Counted from the first letter of the stretch, positions 13,203 to 23,763 are shown. The stretch: 64,000 nucleotides of DNA from Linnemannia elongata (GCA_036320915.1 JAXBDG010000015.1:1302001-1366000); one strand, 5' to 3'. Notes: a model not told the origin generated them from the letters alone. Program-made: numbers and translations.

Positions 13203-14282
13203 TTTTATAGAAATGGTAAGAAAGAGAGTAGTGTGTGTGTGTGAGTGTATTCGTGGGTGATAGTTTGCTAGTTGGTTGCTTGAAAGAAAAGAAGATACTC
13301 TTTTTTTTTTCATGGGAAGATGGGCGGGTATTTGAATGAAAATGATTTATTGCTGCGGGCTAACCTCAAAATATGATTCGTTCCTGAAATGGGTGCGATC
13401 TCCGTCTCCCTTCTGCTTGGCCCTCTTTAGGACGCAGAAAAACTGTGGCGTACAGGGCACGAAAAGAACATTTGCTTTATTGCTCTAATAGTAAAGCAAA
13501 TGTTCTTTAATAAGATTTAGAGGATGCCAAGCAGAGGGTCTTGGCAAAGGGAAATCCGCAATTCGATGTCGCGTACGCATTCTTGGAAGTTGTAAAAGAA
13601 CACGTACTTTTTTTCTGATTGACTTGCTTGGGCTAGGCTGGACATAATCAATGTTCATACAAAAAGAGTGTCTCTACGCGTTGATAGTCTATTAGACATG
13701 ACATGTTGATTGAACAAAGCGGGGTTTGATATCTGGACCGCGAAGGAGCACTGGGTGTGAGATATCAATTGGTAGAGCGCGGATGGCGTGTGAGTGCTGG
13801 GCCTATGTGGGTGAGAGTGTAAACCAAGAACGCGTACCTTCCCACTTTCCTGTTTATCTCGTTACAATTGTGTGTCCGCATCGTGTCTTACCTTCGTTCG
13901 GAGGAAACAGACAAAAGATCCACCCTTTCGATGATGTCGGGCGGAGCGGAGTACAGAGCCAACAAACAGGTCACGTTTCCCCTTGAACAATGGCTTGGAG
14001 GCAAAACAACAACACGCAGTCACGAGGAGCTAGCAGCCAGGCACTCTCACACTGACACACTGGGCCTTGACCTCCGGACCTTTTTTGGACCTTTTTTTTG
14101 TCTCCCTTCTTTCTCCTCTCCTCCCCTCTCCCTTCCCTTCCTTTCCCTTCCCTTCCCTCTTTCCTCTTCCCTCTTCCCTCTTTCCTCTTCTCATGCTGAT
14201 TCCTTAACCCTCCCTCCCTCCTCGATCTCCCTCCAGCTACCCTTCTCATTCACTCATTTACACCTAAAAATAATATACAACC
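13203..14282. other. Divergent promoter region with a hairpin
   Basis: This 1.08-kb interval lies between the minus-strand acetyltransferase and the plus-strand carrier and should hold both promoters. The part next to the carrier (about 14090-14230) is strongly C/T-rich. No gene is visible. A perfect inverted repeat at 13463-13508 is listed separately. Confidence 0.5.
13463..13508. repeat. Perfect 17-bp inverted repeat (hairpin)
   Basis: The arms at 13463-13479 and 13492-13508 are exact reverse complements, the first reading AAAGAACATTTGCTTTA, with a 12-base spacer. Outside the arms, CTGCTTGGC at about 13415 and its complement near 13530 hint at a longer, decayed inverted repeat. It could be a MITE relic or a regulatory hairpin. 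Confidence 0.75.
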
Positions 14283-16247
14283 ATGAGTGCCACGACTGCT
14301 GCTGCCGCCACGAGAGGAAACTCAATGATCCTCCCCTCCATGCTCCCCACCACCACCGCAACCACCGGCACCCTCTCCCAACTCCAACAAAAACAATCCG
14401 CCTACGGCCGCTCTAGCTCTTCCCAGGACTCGGAAAACTTCAACTCTAAGGTTGCTGCCTCGACGTTGTCCTCGACCGTCTCTTCCACAACTTCGGCAAC
14501 TGTCGCTCAGCCTGCTCAGAAAAAGATGGCCGGGCTTCAGTTCTCCTGGGTTCACTTCTTGGCCGGAGGGTAAGCTTTTTTTTGTTTCTTGTTCCTTGTT
14601 GACAAAACCGGCAATGAAGGGATAGATGTTAGTTTAGTTTGCTGTCGTCCCAGGTTTGTTTTTGCAAGAGAACACGAGAAGGGGATCGATCCTTATTGTT
14701 CCTGAGGTTGGTGGTACTAACATTTTTTTTCTCGATCTCCTTTATTTTCCCTTTTTCTCGCCTCCCTACTTCCTCCTTCTTCTTTCCCTCTCTCTTCGGA
14801 CTTTGCTTTTCGGTGTGGCCCATAACTTTTAGAACTGGAGGAATGGCTGGTGCTCTTGTCACCTCGCCCCTGGATGTAGTCAAGACTCGCCTCCAGGTAA
14901 ACTTGAACATACATATGTCGCCCCCCACTCTCATCGTAACAATACGGTGAAGAAGATGGCGTGTGCTAGAAACAAAGGGACTATAAAAACAACTGCGCCA
15001 GCAAAAACGAAAAAGAAAAAAAGCGTCGACCCAACAAAACAAAGAACAACAAATAGCAAGGCACAAAGGACTAACAATGACTTTGTCGCCTTTTTTTCTC
15101 TCTCCTTGTTGGTGTTGTTTGTCTTTCCCATTGGCTGTCCTAGTCCTCCCTTTATCAATCATCAAAGAATGTGTCCGCAGCTGCCCTTCCCAGGTCAGGA
15201 ATCGCCTCTGTGGCTGGTCACATCAAGGACACCTGTCTTTTGCTTGGGTAAGAACAATACTGACAGCAACACGTTGTTTAGCAGTAATCGTAACATGACC
15301 CCACATGGACAAAAAAAAGCACGATCGATAGACGAGTATGATCCCTTGGCTGACAGTACAACTCTGTTTGCCTTTGGCTTCTATCCTCCTCAATTAGTCA
15401 CATCTACTCCAAGGAAGGACCACGGGCTCTTTACAAAGGACTGGGACCTAACTTGGTCGGTGTCATTCCCGCAAGGTAACACGGCAAACCTACTCAGGAT
15501 TATGATCACTCAGGACAGCAGTGTTGTTATGGAAAAACCAGGATACTAACAATTGTAACTTGTCGTCAATGTTCTTGTAGGGCTATCAACTTCGCAACAT
15601 ATGGAAACGGCAAAAAGTTCTACACTGATCTTAACGGAGGCAAGGAGACAACACTTGTCCACCTTTCTTCTGCAGCGACTGCTGGAGTTGTTACGGCCAC
15701 CGCGACCAACCCTATCTGGCTGGTCAAGACCAGGATGCAGCTTCAGGTGGAGGGCGTCAGGCAGTACAAGAACAGCTTTGACTGCATGGTAAAGATCATC
15801 AGATCCGAGGGCATCCGTGGAATGTACCGAGGATTGAGCGCTTCCTACTTGGGTGTCGCAGAGGGAACGATTCAGTGGGTGATCTACGAACAGCTCAAGA
15901 CGACCTTGGCCGAGAGGCGCAAGTTGAACAACCCGACCCAAGGATACGTTGTGGGCGGAAAGGATATCGAAGAATGGGCTCACTTCCTTGGAGCAGCTGG
16001 AACAGCCAAATTCATTGCCTCGGCCATCACATATCCCCATGAGGTGCTCAGGACAAGACTTCGCCAGGTTCCTATTGGAAACCAGCCCGCCAAGTACACT
16101 GGACTCAAGCAGACCTTCCAACTGGTCCTCAAGGAGGAGGGTGTTGCAGCCCTGTACGGTGGACTGACGGCTCACATGATGCGTGTCGTTCCCAACGCTG
16201 CCATTATGTTCTTCTGTTACGAGGCCATTATGCACCACTTCTCATAA
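14283..16247 (+). CDS. RIM2: Mitochondrial pyrimidine nucleotide carrier (Rim2/SLC25A33-36 type)
   Basis: Inner-membrane carrier of 391 aa that by family should exchange pyrimidine nucleotides, needed for mtDNA/RNA synthesis. Exons: 14283-14569, 14833-14896, 15168-15247, 15398-15475, 15581-16247; phases agree at every junction. The N-terminal ~90 residues are Ser/Thr/Gln-rich and precede the first carrier repeat. Three carrier signatures are seen: [22 protein letters not shown] and [11 protein letters not shown]. The Trp in place of the acidic residue in repeat 2 and the YPHE-(V/L)-RTRLR form of repeat 3 are typical of the Rim2/SLC25A33/36 branch. [25 protein letters not shown] is the usual link between repeats 1 and 2. 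Related NAD and folate carriers share the repeat-2 Trp, so the substrate is inferred from the repeat-3 motif. Confidence 0.88.
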
Positions 16248-16478
16248 GCTGTTGGTGTCTCGTATGGCTCTCTTCTTTACTTTCACACTTTGCATTTTGA
16301 TTTTCAGTTGTCTTTTTTTTGGTTTGTTTTTTAGCTCTCCATTTCTTTCACTCGTTCCTTGGATTAGATAGTTTTCTTTGTCTCGTTCTACTTTTTCCTT
16401 TTTTCGTTTTGTACTCCATTTACCTTGTAAGATAGTCCATTCTTCTCATTTTTCCACTGCTGTAGTCGGCCTTTGTTC

Positions 16479-16532
<54 letters not shown>

Positions 16533-16655
16533 ACATACATCACACATAATGTATCTCGCAATTCTGCATCTTTAAAATACTTGCGCCATTGTGTATGTTT
16601 TTTTGTGTTTTGATTATTGTATATATTGTACATGATGTTGAGAGGAATATGAATC
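16248..16655. other. Convergent 3' intergenic region with AC microsatellite
   Basis: A 408-bp stretch between the stops of the carrier and the minus-strand splicing regulator. It contains an AC dinucleotide run of about 46 bases at 16481-16526 and otherwise T-rich 3' UTR-like sequence. No gene is seen. Confidence 0.6.
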
Positions 16656-17951
16656 CTATGAGTCCTTCTTGGTGGCAGCAGCAGCAGCCTTTCTGGCCAA
16701 GTAACGGGCCTTGGCATCCATGACCTGGTCGTCCTGATTCTTGCGCTTGAGGGCCTCGCGGATAGACTCTTGTCGCTCCTTCTCTTCCTCCTCTCGCTTC
16801 TTCTCCTGCTCCAACAGTTGCCGTTCGATCTGCTCTGTCATCCTGGACCGCTGATCTGCTGAAGGGTCCTCTTCCTCCTGGCCACGTCTACCACCCCGAG
16901 ACTTGGAATTCTTATAATCGGCATATGCTCGGTCACGGTCGTATCTCGAACGGTCGTCTCTTGACCGTGATGAAGAGGATGATGATCTGTGGTTGTCATT
17001 GGCGGAAGTTGGTTTCTTCCTAAAGTTGAGTCCACCATGAAGTAGCTCGTCCTTGTCCACGATTTGACCCTCTTCGTTCACAGCAACCTTAAGTCCACGT
17101 TCCCGGGCGTCCTTTAGTAACTCTTGTTCTGCCAATTCTTTCTGTCGCTTCTCCTCCTCTAATAACTCCAGCTCCTTGGTCGCCGCAGCTAGTTGTTGAG
17201 GTGTCAACGATCCGGCACCGTCTGGTCTCATCCTTGACCGCTCATCCAAAAGGTTCCTATAAAAGCCCTGCATCAATGACCCATCCTTATCCTTAGCCAA
17301 CGCCTCCTCCTTCTTTCGATCCTCCTCCTCTGCGACACGCATAGCCTCCTTCTGAGCCTTATAAGCGGGTGTAATAAACTGTTCCTTGTCCTTGAACTCC
17401 TCCCCTTCGCGTTCACGTTCACGCTCAATCCGTTTCTCGTCAGCAATCTGGCGGTCTCGTTTCCGGGTCTCGGCGGCCTCGAGGAGGGCATGGATGTATT
17501 TGGGTTTGCGTTCGGCGGATTCCTGTTTGCGGGCGAGTTCTCGTGCACGGTCTCCGGCCTTGAGTTGGTCGTAAACACCGTCGTAGTCAAAGACGGTTGC
17601 GTCCTGAGCGAGGGCGGCGTTCTGTTGTTCGATGACTGAGGTCGATTCGAGGGTTGCTGTCGCGTAGGAGCGGAGGGATTTGTTGACGGCCGAGGTTGAG
17701 TTTGTGGTCGCTGCTGCTGTTTTTGTTGAAGAGGAATGTGGTGGTGAGTCTGACAAGGAGGGAGGAGGAAGGCGGGTTGTGGTTTTCCCCTTGGTCGAGG
17801 GTGGTGGTTGGTCGTCAAGGTTGTCTTCGTCTGAGCTGTGGTCTCCGAATGCGGCGAGCCCTCCCATGGGCCGAGAGGGTGCTGGCCGGGGCTTTGCGAG
17901 CACTGGGCCGCCCTTCTTTTTGCTGTTGAGTCCGAACTGGAATCCTGACAT
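16656..17951 (-). CDS. NSRP1-like nuclear speckle splicing regulator
   Basis: Single-exon 431-aa protein starting MSGFQFGLNSKKK. The start FGLN-KK(K/G) and the block FDYDGVYDQLKAGDRARE (~residues 117-135), followed by KPKYIHALLEAAETRKRDRQIADEKRIERER, match the conserved N-terminal domain of NSRP1/CCDC55 proteins, which influence alternative splicing. Between these blocks is a Ser/Pro/Thr-rich linker. The rest is charged, probably coiled-coil or helical, with long Glu/Arg/Lys runs and an RS/RD-rich stretch near residues 320-355 (RSSSSSSRSRDDRSRYDRDR). It is divergent from the glycyl-tRNA synthetase gene with 311 bp between start codons, and convergent with the carrier. Confidence 0.82.
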   Translation of the reverse strand: MSGFQFGLNSKKKGGPVLAKPRPAPSRPMGGLAAFGDHSSDEDNLDDQPPPSTKGKTTTRLPPPSLSDSPPHSSSTKTAAATTNSTSAVNKSLRSYATATLESTSVIEQQNAALAQDATVFDYDGVYDQLKAGDRARELARKQESAERKPKYIHALLEAAETRKRDRQIADEKRIEREREREGEEFKDKEQFITPAYKAQKEAMRVAEEEDRKKEEALAKDKDGSLMQGFYRNLLDERSRMRPDGAGSLTPQQLAAATKELELLEEEKRQKELAEQELLKDARERGLKVAVNEEGQIVDKDELLHGGLNFRKKPTSANDNHRSSSSSSRSRDDRSRYDRDRAYADYKNSKSRGGRRGQEEEDPSADQRSRMTEQIERQLLEQEKKREEEEKERQESIREALKRKNQDDQVMDAKARYLARKAAAAATKKDS

Positions 17952-18262
17952 GTCTGTCCTCTACTTGTTTGTTTGTCGGGATGCGGCGAGTTTTGGAAGA
18001 GTGATGGAAGAAGGCGAAGCAATGGAAGTGGAAGAGCGAGTGTGAAATATCAAAAAGGTTTAAAAAGAACAAGGCAATGGGTGGCTTGTGTTTGTTCCCA
18101 CTCCTCTCTCTACCTGTAACTGGCCCTTCCTCCGCACGCGTCCATAACTTTACTTTTTAGCCCATTGTACGTTCATTTCTCTACTTTTTTCTCCTCTCTT
18201 TCATTCTCACACATACATATTCCTTTCATTCCTCTCACACTTCACCCTCCCTCCTTTTCACT
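17952..18262. promoter_or_regulatory. Bidirectional promoter between NSRP1-like and glycyl-tRNA synthetase genes
   Basis: The start codons of the two divergent genes are 311 bp apart, so this interval must contain both promoters and 5' UTRs. The half towards the synthetase is strongly C/T-rich (18165-18260). No clear TATA box is placed with confidence. Confidence 0.5.
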
Positions 18263-20062
18263 ATGTCGGCAATGCGTCATTTGCTGGACCTCTGCAAACG
18301 CAGGGGCTTCCTCTTCCAGTCCGCCGAGATTCACGGCGGCCTCCGTGGCGCGTACGACTATGGCCCCTTGGGTGTCGAACTGAAACGCAACGTCTCCCAG
18401 GAGTGGTGGAACTCGATGGTCTACCAACGGTCAGACGTCGTCGGCATCGATACCGCCATTATTACCCCACCAGCTGTCCTCAAGACCTCAGGCCACGTCG
18501 ACCAGTTCACAGACGAGATGGTCGATTCACGGTTATCCAAGGAACGGTTTCGACCTGATAAGGCCCCCGCCCTGAAGCTGATGGATCAGGATAAGGTGCT
18601 TCCGATCTCGGCGCCGGATAAGGTTACAGCCAAGGTGTGGGAACAGGATATCCGGACGCAGTTTGCGAAGGGAGCGTTGATCACCCGTAAGGGCAAGGAG
18701 ATTTTGCTCCAGGTCGAGAGAATGGAGAAGGACAAGATTGTCCTCAAGAAGGATAACGCGGCAGGGGTAACAACAACAGGAGAACCCACGGACCTTCACA
18801 TTCCCTATCACGGCTACGTCGACCCCAACTCCAATTCCCCGTTCCTCACAGAGTCACGTCCCTTCAACCTGATGTTTAAGACTTACCTCGACCCCATCGA
18901 CCCCATCGACAAGGTTATCACCACCACCCTCGACGCTCAAAAGAACCCCTCGACCTCCGATCTGACCAGCACGCGCCAATTGGTCGACAAGACCCTCCAC
19001 CCTTCGCTCACCTACCTCCGACCGGAAACCGCTCAAGGTGTCTTTATCAACTACGCGACCGTCCAACGATCTCACCCACACCTCAAGATCCCCTTCGGAA
19101 TTGCCCAAATCGGAAAGTCGTTCAGGAACGAGATCCGTCTGGAACATGCCATCTTCCGCACGCCCGAATTCGAGCAGATGGAGCTCGAATTCTTTGTCGC
19201 ACCCTGGCAAGCTGAGGAACAGTTTGAGGCCTGGAGGAAGTTTAGGATGGACTGGTGGAGGTATTATGGACGGAACCATGATCGGATTCGCGAGAGAGCT
19301 CATGAACAGGACGAGTTGGCGCATTATTCGAGTGGTTGTGTTGATGTCGAGTATTTATTCCCCTGGGGTTGGGGTGAGGTTGAAGGAATTGCGAACAGAG
19401 GTGATTTTGATTTGAGCAAACATTCAGAGGCGACGGGAATCAAGTTGCAGTACACGGATGCGATCATGATGCAGGAGAGGCAGGCGAGGGAGAAGGCTAC
19501 GGGTGTCAAGGAGACGAATGTCGAAATCTTGGCCAAGGAGAGATTTACACCTCATGTGGTCGAGTCGTCGTGTGGATTGAACCGAGCCATGTTGGCGTTG
19601 ATGCTGGATGCGATGGAGGTTGTTGACGAGCAGGGCAAGGTCATTCCATTCCCCGGCGAAGGCGATAACAATACAAGTAACGACAACGCGATTGTGAGCA
19701 AGGGGGTCCGGACGATCATGAGGCTGCACCCTCGTTTGGCGCCCGTGAAGGTGGGAATTATGCCCTTGATCTCGAATAACAAGGATCTTGTCGAGTTGTG
19801 CACAGGGATTAGCCAATCGCTGCGTCAGGAGCTGCAGGTTAATGTGTCGTTGGAGACACAGAGTACGACGATCGGGAAGCGGTATTACAGAATGGACGAA
19901 ATTGGTACACCCTGGTGTGTAACGGCAGACTTTGAATCGTTACAGGATCGGATGGTGACTATCCGTGAGCGCGATACGGGCGAGCAGAGGCGTGTCTCTG
20001 CTGAGGAGGTGGTTGAGATTGTGAGGGATGGGTTGAGATTGCATCCTCGTAGTTCTAAGTAA
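18263..20062 (+). CDS. Glycyl-tRNA synthetase, bacterial-like alpha2 type
   Basis: Intronless 599-aa class II synthetase that charges tRNA-Gly. The N-terminus (LCKRRGFLFQSAEIHGGL, then YDYGPLGVELKRN) is the family signature, and SGHVDQFTD follows. Class II motif 2 is at ~288-312 (FRNEIR, then TPEFEQMELEFF), the motif 3 region at ~436-450 (SCGLNRAMLALML). The C-terminal anticodon-binding domain contains LHPRLAPVKVGIMPLI and RYYRMDEIGTPWCVTADF. LTESRPFNLMFKT, FEQMELEFF and WGEVEGIANRGDFDLS resemble bacterial dimeric GlyRS rather than the longer eukaryotic cytosolic enzyme. No WHEP domain or large eukaryotic insertions are seen. An insert at ~95-200 stands where many bacterial enzymes carry a Cys-rich zinc site, and it lacks cysteines. 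The N-terminus is not an obvious mitochondrial presequence. Bacterial origin is an inference from motifs. Confidence 0.9.
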   Translation: MSAMRHLLDLCKRRGFLFQSAEIHGGLRGAYDYGPLGVELKRNVSQEWWNSMVYQRSDVVGIDTAIITPPAVLKTSGHVDQFTDEMVDSRLSKERFRPDKAPALKLMDQDKVLPISAPDKVTAKVWEQDIRTQFAKGALITRKGKEILLQVERMEKDKIVLKKDNAAGVTTTGEPTDLHIPYHGYVDPNSNSPFLTESRPFNLMFKTYLDPIDPIDKVITTTLDAQKNPSTSDLTSTRQLVDKTLHPSLTYLRPETAQGVFINYATVQRSHPHLKIPFGIAQIGKSFRNEIRLEHAIFRTPEFEQMELEFFVAPWQAEEQFEAWRKFRMDWWRYYGRNHDRIRERAHEQDELAHYSSGCVDVEYLFPWGWGEVEGIANRGDFDLSKHSEATGIKLQYTDAIMMQERQAREKATGVKETNVEILAKERFTPHVVESSCGLNRAMLALMLDAMEVVDEQGKVIPFPGEGDNNTSNDNAIVSKGVRTIMRLHPRLAPVKVGIMPLISNNKDLVELCTGISQSLRQELQVNVSLETQSTTIGKRYYRMDEIGTPWCVTADFESLQDRMVTIRERDTGEQRRVSAEEVVEIVRDGLRLHPRSSK

Positions 20063-20171
20063 TAGACTATATTAAAAAAAAACGCCTCCTACACTGTTTT
20101 CACCTGAATATGGGGATTTTCTTAATGAAAGCCCAGTATTCTATTGAATTAAAAATATGCTCGAGGTATGC

Positions 20172-20177
20172 AATAAA
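20172..20177 (+). terminator. Possible polyadenylation signal of the synthetase gene
   Basis: An AATAAA hexamer lies 110 bp after the synthetase stop codon in A/T-rich sequence. It also overlaps the tail of the broken minus-strand gene. Confidence 0.4.
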
Positions 20178-20180
20178 ATT

Positions 20181-20870
20181 TTAATTTTGCTTGGAGCTAC
20201 GGATTAGCAATCGCGCTGCTTCTCGAACCTTTGGGTTATCGCTTGCAAGCCACTCCTCCACTTTGATCGCCACACTCTATGCTCCAACTGCAACCTTGAA
20301 CGGGTTGAGATCGTCGGGCTCGATGGAGGAGCTCCGTTCTCGTACTTTGGTCTCCAAGACCTCTCCTTCAGATGCGGCCTTGAACGAGGTGGGATCGTGG
20401 GATTCCACTGAGGAGCTCCGTTCTCGTGGCGTGACTTGATCATGGGAAAGCGTACATTTGTCGCCTCGACCATGGAGCACGTCGTACTTGATCTTGTCAT
20501 AATCCTTGTCCCATTGCTTGATCGATCCTCGGGGGATGTCCGCTTTCACAAATGTATGAAAGTTACTGGGCGTGACCTTGACATCCTTCGTCTGGCGGAG
20601 GTAACGATAAATCTCCACGAGTTCCATTCGATACCGAAGATTAAAGCCTTTCCCTCGATGTTTATGGGATCCAGCGAGCTGTGAAGGTTGACTTTCTTGA
20701 GATGTGCCAGCGCGTGCTTGGGCAAGTAGTGCGTAGTACCTAAGATTTTGGACGTCCTCAATATCACTAGAAGAAGGGGCACCGGTGCTGTTGCCGATGG
20801 GGGTGATGTCACTGAGAAGCAAGGATCGTATGTAGGAGGGTTGGTTGGTTTGTACTTTGGCATCTTGCAA
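20181..20870 (-). pseudogene. Broken putative HTH/DNA-binding gene, possibly transposon-derived
   Basis: A 197-codon open frame on the minus strand carries a conserved-looking block HRGKGFNLRYRMELVEIYRYL, then FHTFVKADIPRGSIKQWDKDYDKIKYD, which reads like a helix-turn-helix segment (a rule ending in a recognition helix with W). Two defects are visible. First, no in-frame ATG opens it; the nearest ATG (about 20862) is one frame off. Second, a TAG at 20277-20279 is followed in the same frame by 31 further plausible residues (VAIKVEEWLASDNPKVREAA...) to a TAA at 20181. The C-terminal part holds two degenerate copies of ERSSS-(V/I)-E-x-x-D-x-x-x-FK. An upstream exon supplying the start is possible. 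I do not recognise the family; a relic of a transposase N-terminal domain is one option. Confidence 0.45.
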
Positions 20871-21253
20871 GAAGAGAGTGAGATGGGGTGTGAAGAAGAG
20901 ACGAAGTGCGTGGGAAAGTGTGAAAGATGTTATGTACAGATGATATCACGGGTGTCATTGAAAAACAAAGAGAAGCACGGGCACATATTTATTTTTAATT
21001 CAATAGAATACTACTCACTTGAGCACATAGAGCAACTAACTGAAAGATGCTCAAACCTCCTTGTTGAGAACGGATGAGGGACTTCAGAGATGAGGGGTGG
21101 ATGAATAGCGTCCGAGCTGATGGCTTTCGCCGGTTCATCGACCTCGTTTACATTAATAGGATGTCTGTGTCAAAGGGTTTTGTAATTAACAACGTCGTTG
21201 ACCTCATCGCCTTGCCCACCAAGAAGGACTCGCAAGAAGTACAATCGACTGTA
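20871..21253. other. Left flank of the transposon
   Basis: A short A/T-rich interval between the broken HTH gene and the transposon. A plus-strand open frame (about 21074-21253: MRDFRDEGWMNSVRADGF...) runs into the terminal repeat, and its family is not recognised; it may be chance or the remains of a gene interrupted by the element. No other feature is seen. Confidence 0.35.
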
Positions 21254-21399
21254 CACTCAATTCCTGCTAAGTGTCATGAATCATGACACTTAGCAGGAAT
21301 AACATATTTTGCACAGTCTCATTGGCCAAAAGCCTCTTCAATTCATTCTTTTTATTCAGTTTTTTGGTCATGTGACAGGTCCAGCCTCTGTATTTTGAA
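21254..21399 (+). repeat. Left terminal inverted repeat with internal palindrome
   Basis: This 146-bp repeat is identical, in reverse complement, to 23866-24011. It contains a perfect 41-bp palindrome at 21260-21300: two 20-bp arms (ATTCCTGCTAAG... and its complement) around one central A. The last codons and the TAA stop of the transposase (21352-21354) lie inside it. Confidence 0.95.
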
Positions 21400-23763
21400 T
21401 GCATGTGCAAACTTTTCTTGAATCATTTGATCGTCCTCCGCAAGCTTGTGCACCTCCAACATTCTCTTGCGCTGTCTGCTGCGATACTCTTTAGCGAATC
21501 CTGGTGGTGGAAACCCAATTGCAGGACTGACTAGTTTCTCAGCAGCAACATCTAGAGCATGTCGGACGGTTTTGTATTCATCGCCCTGCAGATGCTTAGC
21601 AGCTCGATGGAAAACATCAATCCGTTCATCCTCGCTTCCTGACTCGTCCAAGCTCTCATCCTCATCATACTGATAAAAGTCGGGGTCAGAGATGTCGGAA
21701 GAACACAGATCCCCCACATGCCATGAATAGGATTGCTTCCTGGTTTGAAGATCTCTCTTCTTCGATCCATGCGGCGCTGTACTCGTCTCCGAAGCCAAGA
21801 ACATCGCTCCATTGGTCGATACAAGCATATCCTCCTCCGCCTTGATTGCTGTCTGGATCGGCAACGATGCTGTAGCCGAGTTGGAACCGGGTGTTCCTTG
21901 CGGTGAAACGTGCGTGTCTGGCGATAGAATCGATGTCTCAGGTTGTTGCGTAGTTGTAGAGTCGAGGCCGTAGTCTTCATCGTCGGTATCATCGTCGTCA
22001 GGGCAAAGTTCGTCGAGCGGCACTGTTCTCTCCTCCACATCAAAGCACTGCATAAAAGACCGATTCTTCTTTTGCTCAGTAATGATATCGTTGAGAAAAG
22101 TAGACCCATCCAGAAGCGTGCTGAGCTGTGTATAGTAATCCCGCTCAGTCCTGATGCATTCTGCAGTGAGATTGGTCGTTTGAGTTGATTGAAAAAAAGC
22201 TACTCCAGAGCTTCCAGGAAAGGTTCGTTCCAATGTCTTCAACGGATCCTGATCCATCATAGACGCCCGAATGGTCATATCCTGGAATGCATCAGTGATA
22301 GCGTTATATATATCCGGATCGATCCTGTCCTCGGTCCTCAACTCCTTTTTCTGGACGTCATCCAGAATTGGGACATGAGCAAAGCAATCCCTGATGGACA
22401 TCGGCTTAACATCTTTCCATGCTCGAACAATGAGTTCCCAGCCCTCGAAATTCGAGACTTTGGCTTCAGCCCTATCACCCGTGCGCAGACTGTTTTCATA
22501 AGCGCGGCTGGCGACATGGTGGCGATAGCGGCGCTTGAAATCGGCAATGACTCCGGCATCCAGGGGCTGTGTGACAGACGTAGAGTTAGGTGGCAACCCC
22601 TCTATCCTGATGCTGGAGAAATCCTTATGTGATTGCATTGCAACCGTATGTGCCCTGCAATTGTCAACCAACAGAGGAATTCTCCTGTCAGGATCCTTGG
22701 CCGTAATATCCTGATGAATATGGCGCAGCCACGCCAAAAATGCTTCTGCGTTCATGTAATCCGGTCTTTGTGTCCTTGTCCGTTTTTTCCTGTCTTTGCC
22801 CTTTGTAACAACCTCATCCCTCCAGCCACTACCCCATCCTTGCTCAGCATCCTGAGCCGGCTTCCATGGAAGTACATCAACCTGGCTGCGTAAAGAAGCA
22901 CCTTTGGCAGTCTTGAATCCATTTGGGAGAGAGCTGCCTTTAATTAAAATTAAATAATTACAAAATATTAGATTCAACTGTTGCGGATATTACTCATACC
23001 ATTAATCATAGCAAGCTACAGATTACATACTTAGAACAAAAGGCTTTCTCTTGTCTGTGCCAGTCGAATTGACACAAAATAAGATAGATACGCGGGTCGA
23101 GGAAGACTTGGTACCGGGTTGTCGACCAAAGTCGAGTGTCCAGGGAGATAATGCCTGAAGGAACAGGCCGGTCTCGTCGGCATTATAAACATCCTCCAAG
23201 GGATAGTCGGCAATAATGGTCTTGAGTCGCTCAACATCGCCCGCAATCAGAGCCAAGTCCACTGAACCCGCCTCACCTTTCGTCTTGTGAAAATCCAGGC
23301 CCCACGCCTTCTTGAAGCTTTCCACCCATGAGCCACCAAAGGCAGGGCGCGGGAAGGGCATAAAACCCATTCGACTCTCCAGTACTGTATAAACGTCTTG
23401 AGCCAGTGCCCTCAAGAGGAGCGTATCCACCGGTACGTGTCGTGACCGAATGTCCTTGATCAAGTCAACTAGGACGACCTCTACAGGGTAAAATGGACGT
23501 TTAACAGCCCGGCGTCGTTTATTGGCAAACTCGGGATCCACAGCCTCCAACATTTCTCTGTCCTTCAGAAGCCGTTCGATGGTGTGAGATGTCCAGCCAT
23601 GAGCTCGCTCGTACTCTGCTATTGAAAGTTCACAGCCAGATACGGTTCGACAGGTGTCACAGTCAGAGAGCCACTGTTGGAGACGATGTAGCCTCTCTAA
23701 CAAGGTTATGTTGGGGGTTGTGTTGCGTTGGGATGCAGGTTTGAGGTTTTTGGGTTCAGTCAT
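21352..23763 (-). CDS. Pogo/Tigger-family transposase (CENP-B-type HTH + DDE)
   Basis: Cut-and-paste transposase of 772 aa from two exons, 23763-23031 and 22937-21352, joined over a 93-bp intron (GTATGT...AG, phase 1). The N-terminus has an HTH-like region (~45-90), then a CENP-B-type HTH (~95-165) ending in FGGSWVESFKKAWGLDFHK. The catalytic DDE domain shows all three acidic residues in the pogo context: NADETGLF (D~196), LLVDNCRAH (D~336) and PPNSTSVTQPLDAGVI (D~371). The C-terminal 400 residues are long for the family and acidic, with a segment rich in Asp/Glu/Ser (~630-700). The reading frame has no stop or frameshift. The stop codon lies inside the left terminal repeat. Translation from 23763 (MTEPKNLKPA) is the first Met in frame. 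Confidence 0.92.

Noticed and set aside
13755..13835. tRNA-like segment with GGTAGAGCGCGG
   Set aside because: It resembles a D-arm, but no T-arm (GTTCGA-type B box) or acceptor pairing follows at the right distance.
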